Positions 44,260-55,074 of a stretch of DNA of 64,000 nucleotides are shown here, in pieces (positions within the stretch are counted from its first letter, which is position 1; each line of letters starts with the position of its first letter). A program made the translations under genes and the position numbers. This DNA comes from Pseudarthrobacter sp. L1SW. Its GTDB lineage: Bacteria > Actinomycetota > Actinomycetes > Actinomycetales > Micrococcaceae. Where the stretch lies: positions 2,790,001 to 2,854,000 of the forward strand of contig NZ_CP078079.1 in the NCBI RefSeq assembly GCF_020809045.1. Direction: 5' to 3'. The notes below the pieces were generated by a model. It did not search any database and had not been told where the DNA came from. It saw only the letters and a program-made list of their open reading frames with translations.

Positions 44260-45939
44260 ATGATGCCCTCCACCCCAAGTGACCTGGAGATCGCCAGGGC
44301 GGCACGGATCCGGCCCATCGAGGAAATAGCTGCTGCGGCCGGCATTAACGCCGACGCCCTGGAACAGTACGGGCGCTACAAGGCGAAGATCGACCCCGCG
44401 CGGCTGCAGGCTCCTGCTCCGGCCGGGAAGGTGGTGCTGGTCTCCGCAATGTCCCCCACGCCCGCCGGCGAGGGGAAGTCCACCACCACGGTGGGGCTGG
44501 CGGACTCCCTGGCCCGGGCGGGCCACAAGGTGATGATCGCCCTGCGCGAGCCGTCGCTGGGCCCGGTCCTGGGCATGAAGGGCGGCGCCACCGGCGGCGG
44601 CTACTCCCAGGTGCTGCCGATGGACGAAATCAACCTCCACTTCACCGGCGATTTCCACGCCGTGACGGCCGCCAACAATGCCCTGATGGCGCTGGTGGAC
44701 AACCACATCTACCAGGGGAACCAGCTCAACATCGACCCCCGGCGCATGACGTTCAAACGGGTCCTGGACATGAACGACCGCGCCTTGCGGGAAGTGGTCA
44801 TCGGGCTGGGCGGGCCCACCCAGGGGATTCCGCGGCAGGACGGTTTCGACATCACGGTGGCGTCCGAAATCATGGCGGTCTTCTGCCTGGCGACTGATGT
44901 GGCAGACCTCCGTTCCCGACTGGGCCGGATCACGTTCGGCTACACCTTCGACCGGGCCCCTGTCACGGTTGCGGACCTGGGCGTGCAGGGTGCGCTGACG
45001 CTCCTGCTGAAGGAAGCCATCAAACCCAACCTGGTGCAGACCATCGCCGGCACCCCCGCCCTTGTCCACGGCGGTCCCTTCGCCAATATTGCCCACGGCT
45101 GCAACTCGCTGATTGCCACCCAGACGGCCCGGCGGCTGGCGGACATCGTGGTCACGGAAGCTGGCTTCGGCGCCGACCTGGGCGCCGAAAAGTTCATGGA
45201 CATCAAGGCCCGGACCGCCGGCCTGGCGCCTTCAGCGGTTGTGGTGGTGGCAACCGTGCGCGCCCTGAAAATGCAGGGCGGGGTGGCCAAGGACCAGCTC
45301 ACCGTGCCGGACCTGGCCGCCCTCGAGGCCGGTGTGGCAAACCTGCGCCGGCACGTCCGGAACGTGGAGAAGTTCGGGGTGCCGCCCGTGGTGGCCATCA
45401 ACAGGTTCGCGTCCGATTCCGCTGAGGAACTCGACTGGCTGCTGGCCTGGTGCGCCGCGGAGGGCGTTCCGGCCGCCGTCGCCGATGTCTGGGGGCATGG
45501 GGGCGGAGGCGACGGCGGGGACGAACTTGCCGCGGTTGTAGCCCAGGTAGCCGCCCGCCCGAACAGCTTCCGGCACCTGTACCCCCTGGAACTGCCGGTG
45601 GAGGACAAGATCCGGACCATCGCCCAGGAGATCTATGGGGCGGACGGCGTGGATTTCTCGGTTCCTGCCTTGAAGCGGCTGGCGGATATTGAGCGGAACG
45701 GGTGGGGCGGGCTGCCGGTGTGCATGGCCAAGACGCAGTACTCGTTTACGGACGACGCGTCCCGCCTCGGCGCACCCAAGGGCTTCACCATCCACGTGCG
45801 GGACCTCCTGCCCAAGACCGGCGCAGGGTTCATTGTGGCGCTGACCGGAGCGGTCATGACCATGCCGGGCCTGCCTGCGGCCCCGGCGGCAATGCGGATG
45901 GACGTGGACAGCGACGGCAACCCCGTGGGCCTCGCCTAG
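44260..45939 (+). CDS. fhs: Formate--tetrahydrofolate ligase
   Basis: A 559-aa enzyme forming 10-formyl-THF from formate, THF and ATP. The P-loop is [18 protein letters not shown] (about 67-84). [26 protein letters not shown] and [18 protein letters not shown] are strongly conserved. [12 protein letters not shown] and [32 protein letters not shown] (end region) complete the family pattern. ATG 44260 is followed at once by a second ATG (44263); AGAAGGA lies upstream. It ends at the repeat array that separates it from convergent ino1. Confidence 0.96.
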   Translation: MMPSTPSDLEIARAARIRPIEEIAAAAGINADALEQYGRYKAKIDPARLQAPAPAGKVVLVSAMSPTPAGEGKSTTTVGLADSLARAGHKVMIALREPSLGPVLGMKGGATGGGYSQVLPMDEINLHFTGDFHAVTAANNALMALVDNHIYQGNQLNIDPRRMTFKRVLDMNDRALREVVIGLGGPTQGIPRQDGFDITVASEIMAVFCLATDVADLRSRLGRITFGYTFDRAPVTVADLGVQGALTLLLKEAIKPNLVQTIAGTPALVHGGPFANIAHGCNSLIATQTARRLADIVVTEAGFGADLGAEKFMDIKARTAGLAPSAVVVVATVRALKMQGGVAKDQLTVPDLAALEAGVANLRRHVRNVEKFGVPPVVAINRFASDSAEELDWLLAWCAAEGVPAAVADVWGHGGGGDGGDELAAVVAQVAARPNSFRHLYPLELPVEDKIRTIAQEIYGADGVDFSVPALKRLADIERNGWGGLPVCMAKTQYSFTDDASRLGAPKGFTIHVRDLLPKTGAGFIVALTGAVMTMPGLPAAPAAMRMDVDSDGNPVGLA

Positions 45940-45957
45940 CGCCCCGCCGCCCCCTGC

Positions 45958-46053
45958 GACGCTCTCTCACTTAACGTGGGCTTTCCACAGACGCTCTCTC
46001 ACTTAACCTGGCCTTTCCACAGACGCCCTCTCACTTAACGTGGGCTTTCCGGC
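45958..46053 (+). repeat. Left arm: three tandem 32-bp repeats
   Basis: Copies start at 45958, 45990 and 46022, exactly 32 bp apart. The core is CTCTCTCACTTAACGT (third copy CCTCTCACTTAACGT), followed by GGGCTTTCC. Copies 1 and 2 end in CACA and are almost identical (2 differences in 32). A decayed fourth copy (GATCCTCTCGCATGTTCC) may begin at 46054. Confidence 0.92.
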
Positions 46054-46149
46054 GATCCTCTCGCATGTTCCGGCGAGTCAGGGACTCTGGCGGCCGCCGC
46101 CAGTGCGGCCACAAGGGCCGGGTCGGCATGCCCACCCGGCCGCAACGAC

Positions 46150-46245
46150 GCGGCGCTCCCCCACCAGAGTGAGAGAGCGCCGCGTGAATACCCACATTAA
46201 GTGAGAGAGGATCGTCCAGAAACCGACGTTAAGTGAGAGAGGGTC
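46150..46245 (-). repeat. Right arm: three inverted 32-bp repeats
   Basis: Read on the minus strand, copies start at 46245, 46213 and 46181, again exactly 32 bp apart. The first two carry CTCTCTCACTTAACGT and CTCTCTCACTTAATGT. The innermost keeps CGCTCTCTCACT and then diverges. The arm is inverted relative to 45958-46053. Confidence 0.9.
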
Positions 46246-46270
46246 GCAAGGGGGCAGACGGGCTCAACGC

Positions 46271-47356
46271 TTAGCGCTCGAGGTCTCCGCGGATGAAGGC
46301 TTCCACCTTTTCGCGGGCGAGGTCGTCGTTGAACTGCTCCGGCGGGGACTTCATGAAGTAGCTCGATGCCGAAAGCAGGGGTCCGCCGATGCCGCGGTCC
46401 AGGCCGATCTTGGCGGCGCGGATGGCATCGATGATCACGCCGGCGGAGTTGGGTGAGTCCCAGACCTCCAGCTTGTACTCAAGCGACACGGGCGCGTCGC
46501 CGAAGTTGCGGCCCTCAAGGCGTACAAACGCCCACTTGCGGTCATCGAGCCACTGGACGTAGTCGGACGGGCCGATGTGCACGTCCTTGGCGGCCAGTTC
46601 GGCTTCCACGTTGGACGTGACGGCCTGGGTTTTCGAGATCTTCTTGGACTCCAGCCGGTCGCGCTCCAGCATGTTCTTGAAGTCCATGTTACCGCCGACG
46701 TTCAGCTGGTAGGTGCGATCCAGGGTGACACCGCGGTCTTCGAACAGCTTGGCCATGACGCGATGCGTGATGGTGGCGCCGATCTGGCTCTTGATGTCGT
46801 CGCCCACGATCGGCACGCCGGCGGCGGTGAACTTGTCAGCCCACTCCTTGGTTCCGGCGATGAACACGGGCAGGGCGTTGACGAAGGCAACCCCGGCGTC
46901 GATGGCGCACTGGGCGTAGAACTCTGCAGCTTCCTGCGAGCCGACGGGCAGGTAGCAGACCATAACGTCAACGTTGGCGTCCTTGAGTGCCTGGACAACG
47001 TCCACGGGCTCTTCGGTGGACTGCTCGATGGTCTCGAGGTAGTACTTGCCGAGGCCGTCGAGGGTGTGCCCGCGCTGGACGGTGATGCCGGTGGGCGGCA
47101 CGTCGGCGATCTTGATGGTGTTGTTTTCGCTGGCCAGGATGGCGTCGGCCAGGTCAACGCCGACCTTCTTGCCGTCGACGTCGAACGCGGCGACGAACTC
47201 AACGTCACCCACGTGGTACTGGCCGAACTCAACGTGCATCAGGCCGGGGATCGTGGCCTTGGGGTCTGCGTCCTTGTAGTAGTGGACGCCCTGGACCAGC
47301 GAAGCGGCACAGTTTCCTACGCCGACGATTGCAACACGAATCGGATGTGAAGACAC
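46271..47356 (-). CDS. ino1: Inositol-3-phosphate synthase (actinobacterial Ino1)
   Basis: A 361-aa NAD-dependent enzyme converting glucose-6-phosphate to inositol phosphate. The Rossmann motif is [19 protein letters not shown] (about 6-24). [41 protein letters not shown] and [19 protein letters not shown] are characteristic, and [19 protein letters not shown] lies near the end. The frame is open to 47461, but GTG 47356 has AAAGGAG 4 nt upstream and matches the family start. It supplies mycothiol (MshA at 42946) and phosphoinositides. Confidence 0.96.
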   Translation of the reverse strand: MSSHPIRVAIVGVGNCAASLVQGVHYYKDADPKATIPGLMHVEFGQYHVGDVEFVAAFDVDGKKVGVDLADAILASENNTIKIADVPPTGITVQRGHTLDGLGKYYLETIEQSTEEPVDVVQALKDANVDVMVCYLPVGSQEAAEFYAQCAIDAGVAFVNALPVFIAGTKEWADKFTAAGVPIVGDDIKSQIGATITHRVMAKLFEDRGVTLDRTYQLNVGGNMDFKNMLERDRLESKKISKTQAVTSNVEAELAAKDVHIGPSDYVQWLDDRKWAFVRLEGRNFGDAPVSLEYKLEVWDSPNSAGVIIDAIRAAKIGLDRGIGGPLLSASSYFMKSPPEQFNDDLAREKVEAFIRGDLER

Positions 47357-47463
47357 GGAACTCCTTTGAGGACAAACGTCAGCCGGCCGGTTCGGCTTCG
47401 GAGGAAGTACGACGGCGGCCGGCAGGCACGGCGCCGCGCGGCGCCTTTTCATAGTACCCAACG

Positions 47464-47497
47464 GAGTGGGACAAGGGAGTGTTCCCCTGTCCCACTC
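47464..47497 (-). terminator. Hairpin downstream of the aldo/keto reductase gene
   Basis: A 14-bp stem (GAGTGGGACAAGGG against CCCCTGTCCCACTC, 13 paired) with a 6-nt loop, 22 bp after the reductase stop. No good U-tract follows on either strand. It could act as a U-less terminator. Confidence 0.6.
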
Positions 47498-47518
47498 AGT
47501 GAAACAGCCGTAACGGAG

Positions 47519-48559
47519 TCAGACGGTCTGCTTCCAGAGGTTGATGTCCGATTCCACGGCGAATTCATCGATGGCGTTCAGCTCATCCGCGGTGAAGTCG
47601 AGATTGTTGATGGCGGACAGGGTGTCCTCCAACTGCCGGACGCTTGAGGCACCGATCAGGGCGGACGTGACCGGCGAGCCCTTCGGCTGGTCCCGCAGGA
47701 TCCACGCGACGGCCATCTGGGCCAGGGACTGCCCGCGGCCCTCGGCGATCCTGTGCAGGCCCCGGACCCGGTCCAGCTTCTCGTCGGTGATCAGGCCTTG
47801 GTCCAGGGACTTGTGCTGCGCGGCCCGGGAATCGGCGGGAATGCCGCTGAGGTACCGGTCCGTCAACATGCCCTGGGCAAGCGGTGAGAAGGCGATGGAG
47901 CCCGCCCCCACCTGGTCCAAAGCCTCGTAGAGGTTGGGGGTGCCGTTCTCGGTCCAGCGGTTGAGCATGGAGTAGCTGGGCTGGTGGATCAGCAGCGGCG
48001 TGCCGAGTTCCTTCAGGATCCGGGCCGCCTCAAGCGTCTGCTCCGGGGTGTAGGAGGAGATGCCGGCGTAGAGTGCCTTGCCCGAACGGACGGCGTGGTC
48101 CAGGGCGCCCATCGTCTCTTCCATCGGAGTCTCGGGATCCGGCCGGTGGCTGTAGAAGATGTCCACGTAGTCCAGGCCCATGCGCTGCAGGGACTGGTCC
48201 AGGCTGGAAATGAGGTATTTGCGGGAGCCCCATTCCCCGAACGGGCCAGGCCACATGTAGTAGCCGGCCTTGGTGGAGATGATGAGTTCGTCGCGGTAGG
48301 GCTTGAAGTCGTCACGCAGGTGCCGGCCGAAGTTGGTCTCGGCCGATCCGGCGGGCGGGCCGTAGTTGTTGGCGAGGTCGAAGTGGTTCACGCCGAGGTC
48401 GAAGGCGCGGCGGAGGATGGCGCGCTGTTCGTCAAAGGGCTTGTCGTCGCCGAAGTTGTGCCAGAGGCCGAGGGAGATGGCCGGGAGTTTGAGTCCGCTG
48501 CGGCCGACGCGGCGGTAGGGCATGGATTCGTAGCGGTCTTCCGCCGCGGAGTAAGTCAT
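47519..48559 (-). CDS. Aldo/keto reductase (YghZ / L-glyceraldehyde 3-phosphate reductase type)
   Basis: A 346-aa NADPH-dependent oxidoreductase. The start YESMPYRRVGRSGLKLPAISLGLWHNFG is typical of the YghZ/AKR14 group. The catalytic tetrad is visible: Asp and Tyr in HFDLANNYGPP (about 54-64), Lys in LIISTKAGYYM and His in YSHRPDPETP. The C-terminal cofactor site is ALIGASSVRQLEDTLSAI. It probably detoxifies aldehydes such as methylglyoxal. ATG 48559 is chosen (GGATGGG upstream); the frame is open to 48628. Co-directional with treX-Y-Z but separated by their terminator. Confidence 0.94.
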   Translation of the reverse strand: MTYSAAEDRYESMPYRRVGRSGLKLPAISLGLWHNFGDDKPFDEQRAILRRAFDLGVNHFDLANNYGPPAGSAETNFGRHLRDDFKPYRDELIISTKAGYYMWPGPFGEWGSRKYLISSLDQSLQRMGLDYVDIFYSHRPDPETPMEETMGALDHAVRSGKALYAGISSYTPEQTLEAARILKELGTPLLIHQPSYSMLNRWTENGTPNLYEALDQVGAGSIAFSPLAQGMLTDRYLSGIPADSRAAQHKSLDQGLITDEKLDRVRGLHRIAEGRGQSLAQMAVAWILRDQPKGSPVTSALIGASSVRQLEDTLSAINNLDFTADELNAIDEFAVESDINLWKQTV

Positions 48560-48604
48560 AGGTCCCATCCTGCCAGCTGTGACGCGGGCAACAACCGAAG
48601 GAGC

Positions 48605-48644
48605 AAAAGTTACGCCGCGGGCTGACAACAGCCCGCGGCGTAAC
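48605..48644 (-). terminator. Intrinsic terminator of the treX-treY-treZ operon
   Basis: A perfect 15-bp stem (GTTACGCCGCGGGCT and complement, 48609-48623 and 48630-48644) with a 6-nt loop. On the minus strand it is followed by TTTTG. It lies 17 bp after the treZ stop. Confidence 0.85.
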
Positions 48645-48661
48645 CTTGCCTGAACGGCGGG

Positions 48662-50431
48662 TCAGGACTTCACAATAGCTGCACTCCAAGGCGCCAGCGC
48701 CAGGGCTTCACCCTCAAGGGCGGTAGCCTCATCGGTCACCAGCAGGACTGAGCCGGGGACATTTTCCAGCCGAACCTTGGCGTCCGACAGGTTCAGCAGC
48801 ACCTCAACGCTCCCCCGCCGGAAACGCAGCCAGCCGGCGTCGTCGTCGTACGTCACGTCCGTCCCGCCAAAGCCAAGCCCGGCAAGTTCGGCGTGCTCCC
48901 GGCGAAGCGCCGTCAGGGAACGGTACAGCTCCAGCAACCGCGCGTGGTCGCCCCCGGCGGCCTCGTCCCAGTTCAGCTTGGACCGGCGGAAGGTTTCCGG
49001 ATCCTGGGGATCGGGCACGACGGCGGGATCCCACCCCATGCGCTCGAACTCCTTGATGCGCCCTTCCGCAGTCGCCTTGCCGAGCTCCGGTTCCGGGTGC
49101 GAGGTGAAGAACTGCCAAGGCGTGCTGGCGGCAAACTCCTCGCCCATGAACAGCATCGGCGTGAAGGGCGAGGTCAGCGTGAGTACGGCGGCAATGGCCA
49201 GCTGCCCGTAGGACAGCGACTGGGACAGCCTGTCCCCTGTGGCTCGGTTGCCGATCTGGTCGTGGTTCTGGTTGCAGACCACCAGCGCCGCCGGGTGTAC
49301 CAGCGAAGCGTTGATGGGCCGGCCGTGGTGGCGCCCCCGGAAGCTGGAGTAGCTGCCGTCGTGCAGGAAGCCGTCCTTGAGGACCTTCGCCAGCACCCCC
49401 AGGGACTGGAAGTCGGAGTAGTACCCGGTGGTCTCGCCGCTGACGCTGACATGGACCGCGTGGTGGAAATCGTCGCTCCACTGCCCGTCCAGTCCGTAGC
49501 CGTTGGCATCCCGGGGATAGAGCAGGCGCGGATTGTTCAGGTCCGATTCTGCGATCAGGGTTTTCGGCAGGCCCGTTTCGGCGGAGACCGCGTCGCCCAG
49601 GGCACCGAATTCCTCCAGGATGTGCACGGCCCGCTCGTCGCGCAGGGCGTGCACCGCGTCCAACCGAAGCCCGTCCACGTGGTAGTCGCGGAGCCATAGC
49701 GCCAGGTTGTCCAGGATGTACTCGCGCACCACGTCGGAGCCGGGGCCGTCCAGGTTCACCGAGTCGCCCCATGTGTTGGCGTCGCCCTGCTTCAGGTACG
49801 GGCCGAACCTGGGCAGGTAATTGCCGCTGGGGCCGAGGTGGTTGTAGACAACGTCCTGGATGACCCCAATGCTGGCAGCATGCGCCGCGTCCACGAACTG
49901 CTGGTAGGCCGCCGGCCCGCCGTAACCTTCATGGACCGCGTACCACTGGACGCCGTCGTACCCCCAGTTGTGGGTTCCGTTGAAGCCGTTGACCGGCAGC
50001 AGTTCCACGAAGTCGACGCCGAGGTCTGCCATGTAGCCCAACTTTGCGGCTGCGGCCTCCAGGGTTCCCTCTGGCGTGAAGGTTCCCACGTGGAGTTCGT
50101 AGATGACAGAACCCTGCAGCTCCTTCCCCTTCCAGCCGCTGTCCTGCCAGGCGTGGGCGGCGGGATCAAAGGTCCTGGACAGTTCATGTACTCCCGCCGG
50201 CAGCCGGCGCGAGCGCGGATCCGGCACCGGGTGGCCGTCCCCGTCCAGCAGGTAGCCGTAGTCCACCTCGCCACTGCCCGGCGCGTCCGGAGCGGTCCAC
50301 CAGCCTTCCGAGCCGGGCGCCGTCTCCTTCTTCAGCATCGGGTACTGCCGGCCGTCGGCCACTAGGGTCACCGAAGAGGCCTCCGGAGCCCAGACGTCGA
50401 AGCGCTCGGGGCCACTGTTCACAAGGGTCAT
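48662..50431 (-). CDS. treZ: Malto-oligosyltrehalose trehalohydrolase
   Basis: A 589-aa GH13 enzyme releasing trehalose from maltooligosyl-trehalose. An N-terminal CBM48-like beta domain (about 1-90, [18 protein letters not shown]) precedes the barrel: [12 protein letters not shown], nucleophile in [16 protein letters not shown] (about 225-240), acid/base Glu in [14 protein letters not shown], and [19 protein letters not shown], a TreZ hallmark. ATG 50431 overlaps the treY stop by 4 bp. Last gene of the treX-treY-treZ operon. Confidence 0.97.
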   Translation of the reverse strand: MTLVNSGPERFDVWAPEASSVTLVADGRQYPMLKKETAPGSEGWWTAPDAPGSGEVDYGYLLDGDGHPVPDPRSRRLPAGVHELSRTFDPAAHAWQDSGWKGKELQGSVIYELHVGTFTPEGTLEAAAAKLGYMADLGVDFVELLPVNGFNGTHNWGYDGVQWYAVHEGYGGPAAYQQFVDAAHAASIGVIQDVVYNHLGPSGNYLPRFGPYLKQGDANTWGDSVNLDGPGSDVVREYILDNLALWLRDYHVDGLRLDAVHALRDERAVHILEEFGALGDAVSAETGLPKTLIAESDLNNPRLLYPRDANGYGLDGQWSDDFHHAVHVSVSGETTGYYSDFQSLGVLAKVLKDGFLHDGSYSSFRGRHHGRPINASLVHPAALVVCNQNHDQIGNRATGDRLSQSLSYGQLAIAAVLTLTSPFTPMLFMGEEFAASTPWQFFTSHPEPELGKATAEGRIKEFERMGWDPAVVPDPQDPETFRRSKLNWDEAAGGDHARLLELYRSLTALRREHAELAGLGFGGTDVTYDDDAGWLRFRRGSVEVLLNLSDAKVRLENVPGSVLLVTDEATALEGEALALAPWSAAIVKS

Positions 50432-52755
50432 GCCTGTTCTCCATCCACCGGTACCAGCAAAGCCACCGGGTAGGTACCCAGCACGTCCGCGACCGAAACG
50501 GCGCCAGCTGCGTAACCGGCGCCGGTGAGCGCGTCCTGCATGGCAACGGGAAGTTCGACGGCGGTGTCCCGCCAGCCGCCGTCGGCTGCCAGTCCGGCGG
50601 GCAACCGGGTGGCCAGCGTCAGGGCACCGGGCGCGCCTTCCGTCCCGCGGTGGAACGCGAGCAGGTGCCCGGCCGCCGGACCTGTGGCCGTCGCCGGGCT
50701 GTAGCCCTGGAACAGTTCGGGCCGGTCGCGCCGGAGCCGGAGTGCCCGGGAGGTGACCAGGAGCTTGCTGGCTTCGGTACCCGCCTCAGGCAATGTTCCG
50801 CCGTCGAGCTTTGCCAGCTCCTCCTGGCGGACCGCAAAGTCCACCGGCCGCCGGTTGTCCGGATCCGTGAGGGACCGTTCCCAGAACTCGCTGCCCTGGT
50901 ACACATCCGGCACGCCGGGCATGGTCAGCTGGACCAGTTTGGCGGACACGGAATTGGAGGCGGCGTGCGAATCGATCCGTGCCACGAAGTCCTCCACCAC
51001 TTTGGTGACCCGCTCGTCGTCGAACACGGCGTCCACCGCCGCCTTGACCTGCGATTCGAACTCCTCGTTCGGGTCCGTCCAGGTGGTGGAGTTGCCGGCT
51101 TCCCGGGCGGCCTTTTCCGCGTAGCCCTGGAGCCGTTCCCGGCTGGCCGGCCAGGCGGCGACGATCGCCTGCCAGAGAAGGTTCTCGTACGGGCCGTCAG
51201 GAACGGGGGCCAGCTCCCGGAGGGTGTCCAGGGTGTCCGTCCACTCCTGGGGAAGTTCGGCGATGACCGAGATCCGGGCCCGGGCGTCCTCGCTGCGCTT
51301 GGTGTCGTGGGTGGACAGGGTGGTCATGGACAGGGGCAGTTCCTGCTGGCGCCGCAGCATCCGGTGGTGGAACTCCTCCGGGGACACCGAGAACTCGGTG
51401 GGCTCGGCGCCCACCTCGGTCAGGGTGCCCAGGCGGGTGTAGCGGTAGAACGCAGTGTCCTCCACGCCTTTGGCCATCACCATGCCGGAGGTCTGCTGGA
51501 ACCGGACTGCGATGGGGTTGGCAGGGTCGAGGAGCAGCGGCAGCAGCGTCCCCACCGCAACGTCCAGCTCGGGCCGGCGGGCGGCGGCGGACTCGCACGC
51601 CTCCTTGAGGATCTCGGCACCGGTAGGCAGGTAGCTCCGGTACACCGGGAAGGCCGCGATGATTTCCGCAATGGCGTCAGCGGCCTGCTCCACCGAAAGT
51701 CCGTGGGATTCCGGCACCAGCCGGGCCAGCCGCAGCACCTCGGACCGGAGGATACCGTCCGCGATCATCCGCTTGGTGCCGCGGATCATCTCGGCGTAAT
51801 CCGCCGGAGCTGGTGAGCCCCGCAGGGCAGCGTCCAGGGCATCCAGCGCCTGCTGGCCGGCCGGGTCAATGAACACCCGGTCCACATCCGCCAGTGCGTC
51901 ATAGCCGGTGGTGCCCTCGGTGGCGAAGTCCTGCGGCAGGACCTCGCCCGGCTCGAGGATCTTCTCCACCAGCACGTAGGCTCCGCCGGTGAGGTCCTTC
52001 AGCCAGCGAAGGTAGCCCGCAGGATCAGCCAGGCCGTCCGGGTGGTCCACCCTCAGGCCGTCCACCAGGCCTTCCTTGAACCACCGGCCCACCTCGGAAT
52101 GCGCCTTCTCGAAAACGCTGGCAAGTTCCACCCGGATGCCCGCCAAAGTTGTGACCGCAAAGAAACGCCGGTAGTTCAGCTCGGCATCCGCGCGGCGCCA
52201 GTCCATCAGCTCGTAGTGCTGGCGGCTGTGCACCTCCTGGGGCGTATCGCCGTCGGAGTAGGAACCTTCGGCGAGCGGGAAGCGGTGGTCGTAGTAGTGG
52301 AGCTCCCCGTCCTTGACCTCCAGCTTGTCCAGGTCCTCGCCGGAGCCGAGCATCGGCAGCCGGATCTTTCCTCCGCCCAGGTCCCAGTCGACGTCGAAGG
52401 CTTCAGCATAGGGCGAGCCCTGCCCTTCCTTCAGCAGGGACCACCACCACGGGTTCTGGGCAGGCGTTGCCACGCCCACGTGGTTAGGCACGATGTCCAC
52501 CAGGACGCCCATGCCGTGTTCGCGGGCAGCCCTGGACAGGGCGAGCAGGCCTTCGGGGCCGCCCCGCTCCGGGTCCACGGCGGAGGGGTCGGTCACGTCA
52601 TAGCCATGGTCCGAGCCCTGCTCAGCGGTCAGGATGGGTGAGAGGTAGACCCAGTCGACGCCGAGGTCCTTGAGGTAAGGGACCTTTTCCGCGGCGTCGA
52701 ACAGGGTGAAGCTCTTGCGGATCTGCAGGCGGTAGGTGGACGCGGGAACCCTCAT
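50428..52755 (-). CDS. treY: Malto-oligosyltrehalose synthase
   Basis: A 775-aa GH13_26 enzyme that turns the reducing end of maltodextrin into a trehalosyl unit. The start [32 protein letters not shown], the nucleophile in [20 protein letters not shown] (about 229-248), the acid/base Glu in [15 protein letters not shown], and [14 protein letters not shown] are all characteristic. Length is normal. ATG 52755 overlaps the treX stop by 4 bp, so translation is coupled. Confidence 0.97.
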   Translation of the reverse strand: MRVPASTYRLQIRKSFTLFDAAEKVPYLKDLGVDWVYLSPILTAEQGSDHGYDVTDPSAVDPERGGPEGLLALSRAAREHGMGVLVDIVPNHVGVATPAQNPWWWSLLKEGQGSPYAEAFDVDWDLGGGKIRLPMLGSGEDLDKLEVKDGELHYYDHRFPLAEGSYSDGDTPQEVHSRQHYELMDWRRADAELNYRRFFAVTTLAGIRVELASVFEKAHSEVGRWFKEGLVDGLRVDHPDGLADPAGYLRWLKDLTGGAYVLVEKILEPGEVLPQDFATEGTTGYDALADVDRVFIDPAGQQALDALDAALRGSPAPADYAEMIRGTKRMIADGILRSEVLRLARLVPESHGLSVEQAADAIAEIIAAFPVYRSYLPTGAEILKEACESAAARRPELDVAVGTLLPLLLDPANPIAVRFQQTSGMVMAKGVEDTAFYRYTRLGTLTEVGAEPTEFSVSPEEFHHRMLRRQQELPLSMTTLSTHDTKRSEDARARISVIAELPQEWTDTLDTLRELAPVPDGPYENLLWQAIVAAWPASRERLQGYAEKAAREAGNSTTWTDPNEEFESQVKAAVDAVFDDERVTKVVEDFVARIDSHAASNSVSAKLVQLTMPGVPDVYQGSEFWERSLTDPDNRRPVDFAVRQEELAKLDGGTLPEAGTEASKLLVTSRALRLRRDRPELFQGYSPATATGPAAGHLLAFHRGTEGAPGALTLATRLPAGLAADGGWRDTAVELPVAMQDALTGAGYAAGAVSVADVLGTYPVALLVPVDGEQA

Positions 52756-55007
52756 TTGTTGGGGGACTTCCGTGCGCCCACCTTGGTGGTCTTCCCGGGC
52801 TCGGCCACCATGGGCGCGGTGAGCGACTCGGTTTCGCTGGTGGCGGTCTGGGTCAATGCCGCGAGGGAGGCCGCCACGGAATGGTCGGGTTCCACTTCCT
52901 CGATGGTGTGGGCCCGCAGGACCACCAGGGACTTCGCCTCCACGGGCAGCGGCTCGCCGGCGTTGACCGGCTTGGTGTCCGCGTTCTGCCCTGCGGTGTC
53001 GATAATGACGTCCCAGGCGGGGGCGTACTCGTCGGATGGCAGCGTGAACTTCACAGTGTCATCGTGCGCGTTGAAGTACAGCAGGAAGTTCACGTCGGTG
53101 ATCCTCCGCCCGCGGCTGTCCTTGCCCTGGATGCCGTGCCCGTTCAGGAAGACGCCCACGGACCGGCCGAATCCGCTGTCCCATGCTTCCGGCTTCATGG
53201 TCTCGCCGGACGGGTCCAGCCATACGATGTCCGGCAGGCGTTCGCCCTCGCCCCGCAGCACGGGCCGGCCGTCGAAGAACCGGCTGCGGCGGAAGGTGGG
53301 GTGCTTGGCGCGCAGCGCGTTGACCGCTGACGTGAACTCGATCAGCGGCTGGTCCACCGTGTCCCAGTTGATCCAGGTCAGTTCGGAGTCCTGGCAGTAG
53401 CCGTTGTTGTTGCCCTGCTGGGTGCGGCCCAGTTCGTCGCCATGCAGGAGCATGGGGACGCCCTGGGACAGCAGCAGCGAGGCGATGAAGTTCCGCTGCT
53501 GGCGGGCGCGCAGGCCAAGGACTACGGGGTCATCGGTGGGACCTTCAACACCGCAGTTCCAGGACCGGTTGTGGGATTCGCCGTCGTTGTTGCCCTCGCC
53601 GTTGGCGTCGTTGTGCTTCTCGTTGTAGGACACCAGGTCCGCCAGTGTGAAGCCGTCGTGCGCGGTGACGAAGTTGATGGACGCCACGGGGCGCCGGCCG
53701 GAGTGCTCGTAGAGGTCCGCGGAGCCGGTGATGCGGGAGGCGAATTCGCCGAGCGTGGCGGGCTCGCCCCGCCAGAAGTCGCGGACGGTGTCGCGGTACT
53801 TGCCGTTCCATTCCGTCCACTGCGGCGGGAAGTTGCCCACTTGGTAGCCGCCGGGGCCCACGTCCCAGGGTTCGGCGATGAGCTTGACCTGGGAGACTAC
53901 CGGGTCCTGCTGGATGAGTTCGAAGAAGGTGGACAGTTTGTCAACGTCATAGAACTCACGGGCCAAGGTGGAGGCGAGGTCGAAGCGGAAGCCGTCCACG
54001 TGCATCTCGGTGACCCAGTAGCGCAGCGAGTCCATCAGCAGCTGGAGGGAGTGCGGCTGGCGGACGTTCAGGGAGTTACCGGTGCCGGTGTAGTCCATGT
54101 AGTGCTTCTCGTCGCCCTCCATCAGCCGGTAGTAGGCGGCGTTGTCGATGCCCTTGAAGGACAGCGTGGGACCCAGGTGGTTGCCTTCGGCGGTGTGGTT
54201 GTACACCACGTCCAGGATGACCTCGATGCCGGCCTTGTGCAGGGACCGGACCATGGCCTTGAAGTCCTGGACCTGCTGGCCGGTGTCGCCGGTGGAGCTG
54301 TAGGTGTTCTGCGGCGCGAAGAAGCCAATGGTGTTGTAGCCCCAGTAGTTGTTCAGGCCCTTGTCCTGCAGGGTGCCGTCGTTGACGAACTGGTGCACCG
54401 GCATCAGTTCGATGGCGGTGACGCCGAGCTTCTGCAGGTGGGAGATGACGGCGGGATGCGCCACGCCGGCATAGGTGCCGCGCTGCTCCTCGGGGATTTC
54501 CGGGTGCAGCTGGGTGAGGCCCTTGACGTGGGCTTCGTAGATGACCGACTGGTGGTAGGGGATCCGCAGGTTCTGGTCGCCGTCCCAGTCGAAGAACGGG
54601 TTGATGACCACGCCCATCATCATGTGGCTGGCGGAATCCTCGTTGTTGATCGAGTCCGGCTCGCCCAGGTTGTAGGTGAACAGCGACGGATCCCAGTCGA
54701 CCTGGCCGTGGACAGCCTTGGCGTAGGGGTCCAGCAGGAGCTTGTTGGGGTTGAAGCGGTTGCCGGACGCGGGGTCGTAGGGCCCGTGGACGCGGTAGCC
54801 GTACTTCTGGCCGGGCTGGACCTGCGGGATGTAGCAGTGCCACACATACCCGTCCACTTCGTCCAGTTCGATGCGGGTTTCCTTGCCCTCCTCGTCAAAA
54901 AGGCAAAGTTCGACCTTTTCTGCTCGTTCGCTGAACAGGGCAAAGTTGGTGCCGGTGCCGTTGTACGTGGCGCCAAGGGGATAAGCCGATCCAGGCCAGA
55001 CTTCCAT
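52752..55007 (-). CDS. treX: Glycogen debranching enzyme
   Basis: A 751-aa GH13_11 isoamylase-type enzyme (TreX/GlgX) cutting alpha-1,6 branches of glycogen to feed TreY. N-terminal CBM48 (about 8-110, [31 protein letters not shown], matched at its ends), [15 protein letters not shown], nucleophile [15 protein letters not shown] (about 333-347), acid/base [20 protein letters not shown], and [24 protein letters not shown] 55007 has the SD AGAGGAG, which can pair with a complementary segment upstream (see 55011-55041). First gene of the operon. Confidence 0.97.
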   Translation of the reverse strand: MEVWPGSAYPLGATYNGTGTNFALFSERAEKVELCLFDEEGKETRIELDEVDGYVWHCYIPQVQPGQKYGYRVHGPYDPASGNRFNPNKLLLDPYAKAVHGQVDWDPSLFTYNLGEPDSINNEDSASHMMMGVVINPFFDWDGDQNLRIPYHQSVIYEAHVKGLTQLHPEIPEEQRGTYAGVAHPAVISHLQKLGVTAIELMPVHQFVNDGTLQDKGLNNYWGYNTIGFFAPQNTYSSTGDTGQQVQDFKAMVRSLHKAGIEVILDVVYNHTAEGNHLGPTLSFKGIDNAAYYRLMEGDEKHYMDYTGTGNSLNVRQPHSLQLLMDSLRYWVTEMHVDGFRFDLASTLAREFYDVDKLSTFFELIQQDPVVSQVKLIAEPWDVGPGGYQVGNFPPQWTEWNGKYRDTVRDFWRGEPATLGEFASRITGSADLYEHSGRRPVASINFVTAHDGFTLADLVSYNEKHNDANGEGNNDGESHNRSWNCGVEGPTDDPVVLGLRARQQRNFIASLLLSQGVPMLLHGDELGRTQQGNNNGYCQDSELTWINWDTVDQPLIEFTSAVNALRAKHPTFRRSRFFDGRPVLRGEGERLPDIVWLDPSGETMKPEAWDSGFGRSVGVFLNGHGIQGKDSRGRRITDVNFLLYFNAHDDTVKFTLPSDEYAPAWDVIIDTAGQNADTKPVNAGEPLPVEAKSLVVLRAHTIEEVEPDHSVAASLAALTQTATSETESLTAPMVAEPGKTTKVGARKSPNK

Positions 55008-55010
55008 AAT

Positions 55011-55041
55011 GCTCCTCTTTGTGATTCGGCAGCAGAGGAGC
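55011..55041 (-). promoter_or_regulatory. Possible RBS-sequestering hairpin in the treX 5' leader
   Basis: On the minus strand GCTCCTCT (55034-55041) is followed by 15 nt and then AGAGGAGC (55011-55018), which contains the treX ribosome site. The 8-bp perfect pairing would hide the site. Regulatory meaning is inference. Confidence 0.45.
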
Positions 55042-55074
55042 AGGAGCGCCCCTACTGCCGGTGCGAACTAATGC

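Larger units (their letters stand above)
45940..46270. other. Gene-free region between convergent fhs and ino1
   Basis: 331 bp with no plausible gene. It contains two arms of 32-bp repeats facing each other (45958-46053 and 46150-46245), outer flanks that are themselves nearly inverted (CCCCCTGCGAC against CCCCCTTGCGAC), and a roughly 100-bp middle of high GC with no further repeat that I can see. Any transcript through it would fold into a long hairpin, so it may end both converging transcripts. Confidence 0.85.

Noticed and set aside
45958-46245. CRISPR array
   Set aside because: Copies are contiguous 32-bp units without unique spacers, only three per arm, in opposite orientations, and no cas gene is in the window.
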